From contig NZ_CP107942.1 of the NCBI RefSeq assembly GCF_036053395.1, positions 5,670,501 through 5,734,500 of the forward strand: a stretch of DNA of 64,000 bases, written 5' to 3'. The first letter of the stretch is position 1. The number at the start of each line of letters is the position of its first letter. Below are positions 40,901-47,496 of the stretch, piece by piece. A program made the position numbers and the translations under genes. This stretch comes from Actinoplanes sp. NBC_00393 (GTDB lineage Bacteria; Actinomycetota; Actinomycetes; Mycobacteriales; Micromonosporaceae). Under the pieces are notes generated by a model. That model had not been told where the DNA came from, ran no database searches, and worked only from the letters and a program-made list of their open reading frames with translations.

Positions 40901-43041
40901 TCGGCACCCGGCTGATCGTCGCCTACGACCCGGATCCGGCGTCGCTCGCCGACGAGATGGCCGCCGAGCGGGCGATCCGATTCGATCCGGCTCAGTGGCC
41001 GCTGCTGCGGTTGCGGCTGCTGCGGTCCGGCCCCGACGAGCACGTACTGCTCCTACACGCCCACCATCTGATCGGTGACGGTTACAGCGTCGCGCTGCTG
41101 ACCAGGGAACTCCTGGCCGTCTACGACCGCGGCCCGCAGGCCCTGACTCCGCTGCGCTCGACGTTCCGTGACTACGTTGCGCTGCTCGGCCGCCGCACGC
41201 CCGTATCGGTGGCGCGCGATCGGTCGGCCGGCGGCGGGTTCGCGGTGGGGACGCCGAGCGCGACGGGCTTCACTGTGGACGCGGCGACCGCGGCCCGCCT
41301 GCGGAAAATCGCCACCGAAGCCGGTGTGACGCCGTTTGTACCGGTGCTCACTGCCTACCATCGCTGCCTCGGCCGGAGGCTCGGCCGCCCGGACCCGACC
41401 ATCGGGGTTGCGGTGACCGGCCGTGATCATGCCTTGCTGGACCTGGCCCGGCTCTTCGGGCCGTGCGCGACCGCAGTCGCCGTTCGCCCCGGCCCGCCCA
41501 CCGACCACGCCGCCGACCTCCACAGAATGGCCGACGCGGTGGTCGAGGCCCGCAGCACCGTCTTCACCGCCCCGGAAGGCTGGCAGCACTTCTTCACCTA
41601 CCTCGACTTCGCCGCCCTCGGCCCGGTCGAGGCTGAGACCCTGAGCCTGACCTGGGACGACACCGAGACGGAACTGGCCGTCCCACCGGGCACCGACGTC
41701 CTGCTGGCGGTCCGTCCATCATCCGGCGGCCTGCGCCTCACCCTGCGCGGCAACCTCCCGCAGGACCAGCTGGAACAGCTCGCCACGGAGCTGCACGCCG
41801 ACCTCGAATCGGCCGCAAACCGACCGCGCCGCAACGAGGCGATCACCGCGCCGCCAGCAGCAAGCGAACCACGCGACCACGCCACTGCTGCGCCGGCGTC
41901 GGCAGCGGCCGAACTGCTGGATGCTGCGCTGGTCGGTTACCTACCGGCTCCAGCGCAACTCGCGGCCCTGGCCGGAGACCTCCCCGACGAGGTACGCGCC
42001 GCGCTCCCCACCCTCGACCGCGAAACCATCCGCGCGGCCTTGTTCCCCGGCGGCCGGCCACGGTTGCTGGAGACCGTGACGACCCGCCTCGGCAGGTCCG
42101 GCTTCGTCAGCCTGCCCCGCTTCGCCGACGAACTCACCCGGTCCGGCCTCGCCATCGACGCTGCCGCTGCCGTGGACCTCGCCGCTGCCCACGGCGCCCG
42201 CACGGTGTCGCTGGCCGGCATGATCCCCGCTCACACCGGCTACGGAACCGCGGTGGTCAGCCACCTCCGCTCCCGGGCCCGGATCACCACCGGCCATGCC
42301 GTCACCGCGGCGTCAGTCGTGCGCACCACGTTCGCCGCGCTCGCCGCGCAGGACCGCAAGCTGTCCGGCAGCGTCCTCGCGGTGGTCGGCGCCGGCTCGA
42401 TCGGCACCTCGTCGCTGAGCCTGCTGCTGGCCCGCGCCGAGCAGCCACCGGCCGGCCTGGTCCTGTGCGACCTGCCGGCCGCCGCCGCCCGGCTGGCGGA
42501 CTTGGCGCGCGAGCTCGAAGCCGCCGGCTTCCCCGGCCCGATCGAGATCGCCACGACCACGAGCGGACCCGGCGACAGCGATGCGGTTCAGGTGGCCCCC
42601 GATGCGGTGTACCGCGCCGATGTCATCGTGGCCGCCACCAGCGGCGGCCCCGGCACTCTCGACATCGGCCGGCTGCGGCCCGGCACGATCGTGGTCGACG
42701 ATTCGTTCCCGCACTGTTTCGACACCACCCGGGCGCTGGCCCGGATGCGCGACCTTCACGACGTACTGATCATCGGCGGCGGCCTGCTGGACTGCGGCCC
42801 CACCACCCGCGCCGTCGCCGCGGGCCTGCCGGCCCCAGCGCGAGCCGGACTGCCCGACACGATCGCGTCCTGCCGGCTCGAGTCCCTGCTGCACGCCGTC
42901 ACCCCGGGATTGCCGCTGCTCAGCGGCCCGGTCGAAGCCCTGGCCGCAGCCGCGTACTGGGACGCCCTCGACGCCGCCGGCGTGCGCGCCGCCCCACTGC
43001 ACCTGCTGGAGACTCCGCTGGAGGTTCCCACCATTCGATAA
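31942..43041 (+). CDS. Hybrid PKS-NRPS megasynthase with AAR-like terminal reductase
   Basis: A 3699-residue single-protein assembly line. Order: FAAL-type loading ligase (1-505; SSGSTGTPKG, YFHDMGLIG), ACP (Ser569), KS (628-1035; Cys788, His921, His960), AT (1125-1405; Ser1220, HAFH at 1317-1320, typical of malonyl-CoA), KR (1450-1820; GGAGAAG at 1603, Tyr1737), ACP (Ser1876), C (1917-2330; HHAAADG at 2040), A (2347-2830; IFTSGSTGRPKG, Lys2815), PCP (Ser2869), second C (2923-3290; HHLIGDG at 3041) and a terminal domain (3322-3699). The terminal domain has GAGSIG (3483) and Cys3644, resembling cyanobacterial acyl-ACP reductase. No DH, ER or TE is seen. My manual A-domain code is D-A-R-S-V-V-L-I-N-K, with no confident substrate. 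The ATG at 31942 is 96 bp from the divergent operon. Confidence 0.93.
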   Translation: MTLTDVLVRAATEAPEQGVAHVDGERFTSYAQLYADALRIGGGLRAAGLSQGDPMLLVTEDSAEFLSLFWGAVVAGVVPVPLPPEPARIEAVRRLLGRPPAFSAAELRSALPLAEPVPVSPDDLALLQFSSGSTGTPKGVELTHGNLAANVEQAAQACAGGPDDVVVTWMPYFHDMGLIGTHLTPMHLRCKQVRISPLAFAKRPAHWLQVAAEHRATILSAANFALALVNRRVPDVILDKLDLSSVRLVMVGAEPISPTVWRAFTGKLRRAKLDPGALQPVYGLAEATVAVACPPMGELARPHRLSRAALARGVAVDAGPGAPAVEFMDVGFPVPGCAIRVTDDAGLVLEEGLVGHIQVRGPNVSRGYHGGDSALADGWLQTGDVGFLRSGRLCVTGRHKDVLFVHGRNFHASDLEEVAAGTPGLGPGPVAVVGVTDAAGGRERVVAFLAAPAVRADPSVADRVRGRLAEALGYDGVEVRVVPNGTFERTTSGKLRRETLRERIAAEAPPIPEAYARSAHVKAAPPQSTPPRTRVETEQVVRAVWARVLGVPVERIGPDDRFLAIGGSSLAAMEVLAGLEDAFGRTLDPVLLRDCATVAALADRLLTLDSGPATHPARAAARTDPAAEIAIVGMACRFPDADTPEQFWDNLLAGRDSVGPVTRWIGGGHGAFLADPSRFDAGYFGIGDAEARYLDPHARIFLELAHEALERAGYAGPRRRNRRIGVFAAVGESGYPSLIAETSAGDPPAWAGTGNPFALTGTLRNLTAARVAHLLDLHGPALAIDTACSSALVALHLARRSLAAGDCDIAVVGGVNLNLTATGHHLLAAAQALSPTGRCRAFDADADGFVPGEGGAALVLTRLPDAGGDAVLAVLRGTAVNNDGRSLSLMAPNPLVQQEVITEAYRECGVDPAEVSYLEAHGTGTAVGDPIEARSLAHAFPPLPDGRMRLLGSVKTNIGHLLNAAGMPGLVKVILALQHRELPPSLHHNRPTPRFDLAGAGFEVVTERRQWTGPLVAGINSFGFGGTNAHAILAAAPMHAVPPRIGTSSPHLLTLSARSAAALRAAAEDLADYLRDHPDLREADVCATASTNRDDGPHRIALTTDGDLAAQLATVTPGPPIGRAPRVAFLFSGQGTQTPGQGAELYATAPVFRTTLDEVSAAVGPIAGRTLVDWCINPDIPAEDLARTEVTQPLVVAFAAAQAAQLQAFGVRPNAVTGHSIGEFAAAVTAGMLTPVEAVRLAAERGRLTTTHAEPGAMIAVAAAPETLAGVLKSGVVIAAHNAPNRVVLSGPPEAINDATARLTTRGIATLPLAVSHAFHSPAMAPVAAALPAPTVRPANIPLLSTVTADWDAPFDTAYLTAHAVQLVRFAAAADRLRAAGYDTFVELGAGVALVPLIKSASVRPAGRTTRELLDTAGDLWRRGVPLDRTHLDAGTRRVPVPTYPFQRRRHWITDPALSVPRWVDAPLPATPTTGPVTVLTAGDPHSAATALTTTPRTGHLLLVTTDLYAEHPRPGHAVWSGFAMALADENPNLGVRVIDLSSTASDEARRTAVEQESAAPPSPGPAEIVTWRNGRRLTREFVPAPAATPLDLPPNGHYLLVGGAGAAGATIARHLARRGNPRLLLAGRSPEPTALLTELRELGATATYQVADISTPADVTALVADHRFDVVIQAAGIVRPGSLRAKTPAEILDGLAAKVQGTTLLAEAVRPHRPLFVALSSISSVIPGLAGAVGDYVAGNAYLDAFAAAERSAGHRFVAVNLPPLTGGGLAEAHLPATPRALPLEQVPDVLWAAAALDTAQVLVTAHANTPAGSSAPGPSTTPAGTATVSGRGEPPGAGFDGLVTIVRELLAGPLNREPETIGLDEPFLALGLDSLTAVDLVKALETRLGRTLSTTLFFEHRTLGELARHLAGAPEFALSPVQLAFHTTGRLYPEVPAYAYVRQTLTGPIDATRLGLAFAELERRHPMLRVRFGPQSQRFAAAGPGQPTWFAVTDVARPVTELEAELRNRTFDLTREAPIRAVLAVANPDLAHLILVAHHAAADGFSLAVLGDELWTLYAGAEPPPPPHATFADHEATRTPPTGDDLEFWRSTLATYPGLALPFDGEPDAEPKAPFAVHHRSLDPELTARLTAQARTAGVSLFHLLLAGYVRCLARWSGQSTVPVAVARAGRDARLTGIDRMVGPFADTLPVLADVSPDEPATALADRLRQAWLTAEQHGSVSTVDIARMLAASTAGPRTASPASFSYARFPTAAPATHQIAATYAGTASAATRLGLVCFEAEGTLHFSWNYPTALFHAATIERFATEHLAELSALAGAADAPTERAEPPADAAGLPSEAAEAAPIVERIRAQCHRTPSAIAVLTEGVPLSYLDLDLASDRLAARLAATGACKIGLLTGPGAETVIGVVAILKAGAAWVPLDAAHPSARLADQLNRTGATVVVCDATTRDAARALGGFTLVDGRTSPHGQPPPVTTRADDTAYVIFTSGSTGRPKGVPVTHRAMVNYLDWSLAAFGYRSSDRLAQTASICFDASVRQLLAPLLVGATVVAWDRDTVRDPAELLKRVERDRVTVWSSVPTLWERLLGAAERQRPDLALRWVHVGGEELSPVHVRRWFDLFGPGQRITNLYGPTETTINATFHVISERPADDVTHLPIGRPVGGALVEVVGDDGRVCAPGEVGELYIGGAGVAAGYLDDPSTAFVQRHGARWYRSGDRAVQDADGLLWFRGRVDDQVKLHGYRIEPGEVEAVLRRHPAVDSAAVRVDGSRLLAWVQPRGETSGGELRAYLEGLLPPYLVPARISVLAALPLTATGKIDRALLTPAAVAAREPAAPPATATERLLARVWSHQLGVPEPSREDDYFALGGDSIGVLEMFAALEGELPSLPRPTVIYRHRTLAALAAAIDAAHPTPAAAPPAATGAFPLTLSQRGFLLADAIGTPSTWLAAPRLHGPLDLDRFQRAVDVLVDRHPMLRTVFRPPMQQELPVGTRLIVAYDPDPASLADEMAAERAIRFDPAQWPLLRLRLLRSGPDEHVLLLHAHHLIGDGYSVALLTRELLAVYDRGPQALTPLRSTFRDYVALLGRRTPVSVARDRSAGGGFAVGTPSATGFTVDAATAARLRKIATEAGVTPFVPVLTAYHRCLGRRLGRPDPTIGVAVTGRDHALLDLARLFGPCATAVAVRPGPPTDHAADLHRMADAVVEARSTVFTAPEGWQHFFTYLDFAALGPVEAETLSLTWDDTETELAVPPGTDVLLAVRPSSGGLRLTLRGNLPQDQLEQLATELHADLESAANRPRRNEAITAPPAASEPRDHATAAPASAAAELLDAALVGYLPAPAQLAALAGDLPDEVRAALPTLDRETIRAALFPGGRPRLLETVTTRLGRSGFVSLPRFADELTRSGLAIDAAAAVDLAAAHGARTVSLAGMIPAHTGYGTAVVSHLRSRARITTGHAVTAASVVRTTFAALAAQDRKLSGSVLAVVGAGSIGTSSLSLLLARAEQPPAGLVLCDLPAAAARLADLARELEAAGFPGPIEIATTTSGPGDSDAVQVAPDAVYRADVIVAATSGGPGTLDIGRLRPGTIVVDDSFPHCFDTTRALARMRDLHDVLIIGGGLLDCGPTTRAVAAGLPAPARAGLPDTIASCRLESLLHAVTPGLPLLSGPVEALAAAAYWDALDAAGVRAAPLHLLETPLEVPTIR

Positions 43042-43124
43042 GCCGAGACTGATTCACAGGCTTCAATTCACCTGCTAGCGTCACGTGGCGTGGTTGCGTG
43101 ACCACCCAACGTGGGGAGGTTCAG

Positions 43125-44309
43125 GTGAATACAGCCATCCGTCGTGGCGCCGCTGCAGTCGGCGCCATCGTGCTGTCGGTGTTCGGAGTGGCCACCGGCG
43201 CCCAGGCGGCGCCCGCCGAAGCAGACGTTCTCGCAGTTCCCGGCGCCGAGGTCGTGCCGGACAGCTACGTCGTCGTCCTGAAGTCCGGCAAGGTCGCCCG
43301 CGCCGTCGCCGCCGAGCACAAGGCGGCGGTGGCTCACACGTACGCCAAGGTCTTCAACGGTTTCGCGGCGACCATGTCGGCGCGCAAGGCGCGGCAGGTG
43401 GCCGCCGACCCGGACGTCGCGTTCGTGCAGCCCAACGTGATCCACCGGATCTCCGACACGCAGACCAACCCGCCGTCCTACGGCCTGGACCGGATCGACC
43501 AGCGCAACCGCCCGCTCAACCAGGCCTACACCTACAGCACGACCGCGTCCAACGTGCACGCCTACATCATCGACACCGGCATCCGGACCAGTCACAACGA
43601 CTTCGGTGGGCGCGCCAGCAGCGGATTCGACGCCATCGACGGGGGCACGGCCGACGACTGCAACGGCCACGGTACGCACGTCGCCGGAACTGTCGGCGGC
43701 ACCGCGCACGGCGTGGCCAAGGGCGTGCAGCTGCACGCGGTGCGGGTGCTGAACTGTGAGGGCAGCGGCACGACCGCGCAGGTCGTCGCCGGCATCGAGT
43801 GGGTCACCGCCAACGCCGTGAAGCCGGCCGTCGCCAACATGAGCCTCGGTGGCGGCGCCGACACTGCCCTGGACAACGCGGTCCGCGCGTCGATCTCCTC
43901 CGGCGTCAGCTACGCGATCGCGGCCGGCAACGGCCTGTTCGGCCTGTTCGCCCTGGACGCCTGCACGCAGTCCCCGGCGCGCGTCGCGACGGCGCTGACC
44001 GTGTCGGCCACCAACAGCAGCGACGCCAAGCCGTCCTGGGCCAACCGCGGCACCTGCGTCGACGTGTTCGCGCCCGGCATCAGCATCACGTCGGCCTGGT
44101 CGACCAGCAACACCGCCACCAACACGATCAGCGGCACCTCGATGGCCGCCCCGCACGTGGCCGGCGCCGCCGCGCTGTACCTGGCCGGCAACACCGGCGC
44201 CACCCCCGCCCAGGTGCACGCCGCGATCGTCGGCAACGCGACCACGGGCGTCGTGACCAGCCCCGGTTCCGGCTCACCGAACCGGTTGCTCTACACGGGC
44301 GCCTTCTAG
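43125..44309 (+). CDS. Secreted subtilisin-like serine protease (S8) with I9 propeptide
   Basis: A 394-residue exported protease. The GTG at 43125 was chosen because GGGGAGG ends 5 bases before it; a GTG 27 bases upstream lacks such a site. Residues 1-28 are the signal, and about 38-105 form an inhibitor I9 propeptide ([18 protein letters not shown]). The catalytic domain has Asp150 (IIDTGI), His182 (NGHGTHVAG) and Ser339 (GTSMAAP). It has three or more Cys for disulfides, like many actinobacterial subtilisins (aqualysin type), but lacks a C-terminal P or bacterial PPC domain. It ends in a shared bidirectional terminator. Confidence 0.95.
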   Translation: MNTAIRRGAAAVGAIVLSVFGVATGAQAAPAEADVLAVPGAEVVPDSYVVVLKSGKVARAVAAEHKAAVAHTYAKVFNGFAATMSARKARQVAADPDVAFVQPNVIHRISDTQTNPPSYGLDRIDQRNRPLNQAYTYSTTASNVHAYIIDTGIRTSHNDFGGRASSGFDAIDGGTADDCNGHGTHVAGTVGGTAHGVAKGVQLHAVRVLNCEGSGTTAQVVAGIEWVTANAVKPAVANMSLGGGADTALDNAVRASISSGVSYAIAAGNGLFGLFALDACTQSPARVATALTVSATNSSDAKPSWANRGTCVDVFAPGISITSAWSTSNTATNTISGTSMAAPHVAGAAALYLAGNTGATPAQVHAAIVGNATTGVVTSPGSGSPNRLLYTGAF

Positions 44310-44314
44310 GAGCA

Positions 44315-44968
44315 CTACTCCCCCACAGTGCTGGGGAGGCCAGGGTGCGGTCCCACCCGGCCTCCCCACACTGTCAAAGCCGCGCGGGTCCAGCCGGTGG
44401 CGATCAGGAAGAGCGCGGCGGCGTACGTGGTCATCACCAGCACGCCGTGCGCCGGCGGCCGCATGCCTGCGGCGCCCAGGCCGATCAGCAGGTCGGAGAC
44501 CAGGAAGAGCAGCCCGCCCAGCGCGACCCGCCGGGAGACCCCAGCCGCTGCCGCAGCCATCGCGGTCAAGGCCAGGCTGTAAATCGCGATGGGTACGCGC
44601 AGAGCGCCCAACCTCTCCCCCAGCACCAGATTCGCGACCGCCCACAGCAGCCCGTACCCGGCGAAGGCCCACCACAGCGGCCGGGCCCGGCGCAGGAACG
44701 CGACGATCAGGCTGATCTGCGTGCCGAGGAAGAACAGCATCCCGATCAGGAACGCGGTGTCCCCCGGCACGAGCAGTGCGATGTCCCCGGCGGTGGCGAA
44801 GACGAACGCGACGACCACCACGTCCGGGCGCCCGTGCCGCAGCAGGTGCCAGATGAGCAACGGGGCGAGCAGCGGCTTGGCGACCCACTGCAGGGCGGTC
44901 CAGTCCGCGGCCACCGCGACGATCTCGACCGTCGCGGCGGCGGCGAACAGCTTCAGTGGCAGGTTCAC
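44315..44968 (-). CDS. Lysoplasmalogenase (YhhN/TMEM86 family)
   Basis: A 217-residue membrane protein with about eight hydrophobic helices and the YhhN family signatures: KPLLAPLLIW early, FATAGDIALL, FLIGMLFFLGTQ and FLVSDLLIG late. The conserved Asp residues in the second and last of these are thought to form the active site. TMEM86-type enzymes hydrolyse the vinyl-ether bond of lysoplasmalogens. The GTG start overlaps the upstream gene stop (GTGA), so it is coupled to the sterol-desaturase-type enzyme. The last 15 codons overlap the terminator hairpin. Confidence 0.88.
   Translation of the reverse strand: MNLPLKLFAAAATVEIVAVAADWTALQWVAKPLLAPLLIWHLLRHGRPDVVVVAFVFATAGDIALLVPGDTAFLIGMLFFLGTQISLIVAFLRRARPLWWAFAGYGLLWAVANLVLGERLGALRVPIAIYSLALTAMAAAAAGVSRRVALGGLLFLVSDLLIGLGAAGMRPPAHGVLVMTTYAAALFLIATGWTRAALTVWGGRVGPHPGLPSTVGE
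44333..44367. terminator. Bidirectional terminator between subtilisin and lysoplasmalogenase genes
   Basis: GGGGAGGCC-A-GGGTG, loop, CCACCC-GGCCTCCCC form a long stem, extended outward by CAGTG/CACTG with a bulge. It lies 24 bp after the S8 stop and inside the 3' end of the converging lysoplasmalogenase gene. It lacks a long U-run. Confidence 0.8.
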
Positions 44969-45792
44969 GAGGCGGGCTGCCAGCCGGGACGGCCGAACAG
45001 GTAGCCGGCGCGGTGCCGCCAGTTCGAGGTGGACCGCAGGTCACGCCAGATCGCCGCGTACTCGTGGGTGGCCACCTTCAGCGGGTTGTAGGTCTCGATG
45101 TTGGTGGTCAGCCCGTACCGGACCCGTTCGCCCTCGGGTTCGAAGCTGCCGAACATCCGGTCCCAGATGATCAGGATGCCACCGTAGTTGCGGTCCAGGT
45201 ACGGGTCGTTGGCGCCGTGGTGCACCCGGTGGTGCGACGGGGTGTTCCAGAACCATTCGATCGGCCGGGGCAGTTTGTCGATGCGCTCGGTGTGCAGGAA
45301 GAACTGGTACGCCAGACTGATCGACTGCTGCAGGAAGATCATCCACGGCGGGAAGCCGAGCGCGGCCAGGCCCAGCCAGAACGGCAGCGCGGTCATCGGC
45401 GTCCAGCTCTGCCGCAGCGCCGTGGAGAAGTTGAAGAACTGGCTGGAGTGGTGCACGACGTGCCCGGCCCAGAAGACACGGACCTCGTGGTGCAGCCGGT
45501 GGAACCAGTAGTAGGCGAAGTCGTCGGCGAAGAACAGCAGCACCCACACCCACCAGTCGGTCGGGTCGAGCTTGAGCGGGCTGAGCACGTAGAGGCCGGC
45601 GAAGAGCACCGCGGTGAACAGCTTCCACGGCACGCCGATGACCTGGCTGCCGATGCCCATGGACAGGCTGGTGGCGGTGTCGCGGGCTTCGTAGCCGCGC
45701 TCCTCGTCGTCCGGCAGGAACCGGAACGACAGGAACTCCATGACGATCAGCAGCAGGAACGCCGGGACGGCGTAGAGGACGGCGGGAATCAT
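44965..45792 (-). CDS. Sterol desaturase/fatty acid hydroxylase superfamily membrane enzyme
   Basis: A 275-residue di-iron membrane oxygenase. Histidine boxes HRLHH, HVVHHSSQ and HHRVHH are in the expected order and spacing, and about four to five helices surround them. The NYGGILIIWDRMFGSF segment is typical of the superfamily. The group includes alkylglycerol mono-oxygenase, sterol C5-desaturases and carotenoid hydroxylases. Here it is translationally coupled to a lysoplasmalogenase, which favours an ether-lipid role. The ATG at 45792 was chosen because a membrane helix follows at once; upstream residues look non-coding. Confidence 0.9.
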   Translation of the reverse strand: MIPAVLYAVPAFLLLIVMEFLSFRFLPDDEERGYEARDTATSLSMGIGSQVIGVPWKLFTAVLFAGLYVLSPLKLDPTDWWVWVLLFFADDFAYYWFHRLHHEVRVFWAGHVVHHSSQFFNFSTALRQSWTPMTALPFWLGLAALGFPPWMIFLQQSISLAYQFFLHTERIDKLPRPIEWFWNTPSHHRVHHGANDPYLDRNYGGILIIWDRMFGSFEPEGERVRYGLTTNIETYNPLKVATHEYAAIWRDLRSTSNWRHRAGYLFGRPGWQPAS

Positions 45793-45873
45793 GGGCGAGG
45801 GGTCCCATCGGTTCGGCGGGCAGGGGTGATCAGCGCGACGCCGGAGCAGCGTCACGCTGGCTTTGCGGTCGTT

Positions 45874-45905
45874 CCTCCTGCCGCGGTTCCGGCTGCGGCG
45901 GGAGG
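45874..45905 (-). terminator. Hairpin terminator after the FadR-type regulator
   Basis: CCTCCTGCCGC and GCGGCGGGAGG pair over 11 bp with one G-U, with a 10-nt loop. It lies 7 bp beyond the GntR stop codon in the minus direction and separates it from the desaturase operon. Confidence 0.65.
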
Positions 45906-45911
45906 ACGGGA

Positions 45912-46625
45912 TCAGGGGCGTGGCGTTCGGGTCTCGGCGGGCACCGCGGCGGTGAGCAGGGCGCGGGCCACGCCTTCAGCGCCGGCCGCGTCGCCGGCGG
46001 TGATCAGTTCGGACAGCCGGCGGTGCGCGGCGACATCGAGCAGTTCAGCGGTACGCCGGTGCGGCGGCATGTGCCCGACGGCGAGTGCTCCGGCGGTGAG
46101 GCTGTTGAACGCCAGCAGGTAGGCGATGTTGCCGGAGCCCTCGACGATCCGCCGCCACAGGGCCAGGTCGGCCGTGGCCATCCGGGCCAGGTCGGGGACA
46201 GCTGCCGCGTACGCCTCCACAGCTTCGGCAATCGCCTGCCGGGCCGGTGGCTCGGCGCGTTCGGCGCAGAGCCGGGCCGCGTCGGCGCCGATGCAGGCGC
46301 GCATCTCCAGCACGTCGCGGTTGAGGGTGGCGACGGGCAGCACGTCCCCGGCGGCGGCGAGGGTCATGGCCAGGTCGAGGCCGGCGGTGGCCCGCCAGTC
46401 CTGCACCCGGGTGGCGCCGCCCTGGCTGACCCGGACCAGGCCGAGCTGCTGCAGCCGGCGCAGCGCCTCACGGATCGCGTGCCGGTTGACGCCGAAGGTG
46501 GTGGCCAGTTCGCGCTCGCTCGGCAGCGGGTCACCGGCGGCGTACCGCCCGGCGACGACAGCATCCCGCAGCCGGCCGAACACCTGGTCCGACACGGACT
46601 CGCGCGACAGTGGTTCGAACGTCAT
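45912..46625 (-). CDS. FadR-subfamily GntR transcriptional regulator
   Basis: A 237-residue regulator. The winged helix (about 8-75) contains PLPSERELATTFGVNRHAIREALRRLQQLGLV, the GntR signature. The all-helical FCD domain (about 95-225) follows, with likely metal ligands (Asp/His) along its helices. FCD regulators sense carboxylates such as lactate, gluconate or acyl-CoA. A perfect FadR-type operator lies 36 bp upstream of its start, between it and the divergent TetR gene, so it probably represses itself and possibly the P450 operon. The ATG at 46625 gives a normal N-terminus; its ribosome site is weak. Confidence 0.9.
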   Translation of the reverse strand: MTFEPLSRESVSDQVFGRLRDAVVAGRYAAGDPLPSERELATTFGVNRHAIREALRRLQQLGLVRVSQGGATRVQDWRATAGLDLAMTLAAAGDVLPVATLNRDVLEMRACIGADAARLCAERAEPPARQAIAEAVEAYAAAVPDLARMATADLALWRRIVEGSGNIAYLLAFNSLTAGALAVGHMPPHRRTAELLDVAAHRRLSELITAGDAAGAEGVARALLTAAVPAETRTPRP

Positions 46626-46660
46626 GCCCGGCAGTGTGCCCGCCATCACAGCAACCCGTC

Positions 46661-46677
46661 AACTGGTTGGACCAGTT
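46661..46677. promoter_or_regulatory. FadR-type operator
   Basis: AACTGGT-TGG-ACCAGTT is a perfect 7-bp inverted repeat with a 3-bp centre. It contains the TGGTNNNACCA core known for FadR-subfamily GntR proteins. It sits in the divergent gap between the GntR (46625) and TetR (46768) genes. Confidence 0.85.
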
Positions 46678-46767
46678 ACTTGATGAGCGCTCGAGCAACG
46701 GCCCGGCGAGCGGGTGGCCCGCCCTGCTCGAAACCGATGCCGGCGGCGCCCCACGTACCCTGCAACC

Positions 46768-47403
46768 ATGCCGCGGCCGACCACCTCCGTTTCCCGTATC
46801 GAGCAGAAGCGACGCACGCGTGTCGCCCTGGTCCAGGCCGCACGCGGCCTGCTGGTGACCCAGGGGTACGCGACGACGACCGCCGAGATGATCGCGAAAG
46901 AGGCCGGGGTCTCGCGGGCGACGTTCTACCTGCACTTCCGGTCGAAGGCGGAGATCGTCGTCGAGCTGATGCGCAACGTCGAGCCGGACATCGTCGCCGA
47001 CTTCCAGCGGCTCGGCACGATCGACCCGACCCCGGCAGCGGCCGAGTCGTGGCTGCGCGGCCACGCGCAACTGTGGCGCCGCTACCGCATGGAGTTCACC
47101 TCGATGGAGCAGGCCCTCGCGAACGAGCAGGCCGTCGCCGACGAGTGGTTCTCGTTCTACCGGCGGCTGGCCGACGGCATCCCCGGCGTGATCGACCGGC
47201 TCGTCACCGGCGGGCTGAGCCGGGAGCGCGCCGAGGCCCGGCTGGTCGCGCTGGTCATGACGATCGACCGCGCCTTCCACTTCACCGTCGTGCGGGACCG
47301 GCCGGACTTCTTCGACGCCGTCGTCGCCGAGATCGCCGAGGCGCTGGCATCCGCACTGTCGGGTTCGCCCAGCATCGCCTCACGGGAGACCAACTTTCGC
47401 TAG
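46768..47403 (+). CDS. TetR family regulator of the P450 operon
   Basis: A 211-residue TetR protein with a helix-turn-helix at residues 25-65 (TTTAEMIAKEAGVSRATFYLHFRSKAEIV). A helical ligand domain rich in aromatic residues (WFSFYRRLADG, IDRAFHFTVVRDRPDFF) follows. It is the first gene of the MFS-SDR-hydrolase-P450 run. Related TAGACAC-N-TGTC sequences stand before the second and third genes, and the first of these overlaps this stop codon, so this protein probably represses the operon in response to its substrate. The start at 46768 is the last ATG before the domain. Confidence 0.9.
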   Translation: MPRPTTSVSRIEQKRRTRVALVQAARGLLVTQGYATTTAEMIAKEAGVSRATFYLHFRSKAEIVVELMRNVEPDIVADFQRLGTIDPTPAAAESWLRGHAQLWRRYRMEFTSMEQALANEQAVADEWFSFYRRLADGIPGVIDRLVTGGLSRERAEARLVALVMTIDRAFHFTVVRDRPDFFDAVVAEIAEALASALSGSPSIASRETNFR

Positions 47404-47423
47404 ACACTTGTCAACTGAGTGAC
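47401..47423. promoter_or_regulatory. TetR operator 1, before the MFS gene
   Basis: TAGACACTTGTCAACTGAGTGAC begins at the TetR stop codon and precedes the MFS gene by 73 bp. TAGACAC-N-TGTC and the GAGTG end match operator 2 at 48997-49032. Same-site recognition by the TetR protein is inferred. Confidence 0.6.
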
Positions 47424-47496
47424 TTCTGAGGCACGCTGTGGCCCCGCTCACAGCGCGGCTCCACCGCGCCGCGCCTCAGACCCTGCGAGGACGACG

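Noticed and set aside
36613..41043. A 1476-codon open frame antisense to the megasynthase
   Set aside because: It has no recognisable domain and a Gly/Arg/Val-rich composition typical of the complement of high-GC coding DNA, while the plus strand carries intact PKS and NRPS motifs.
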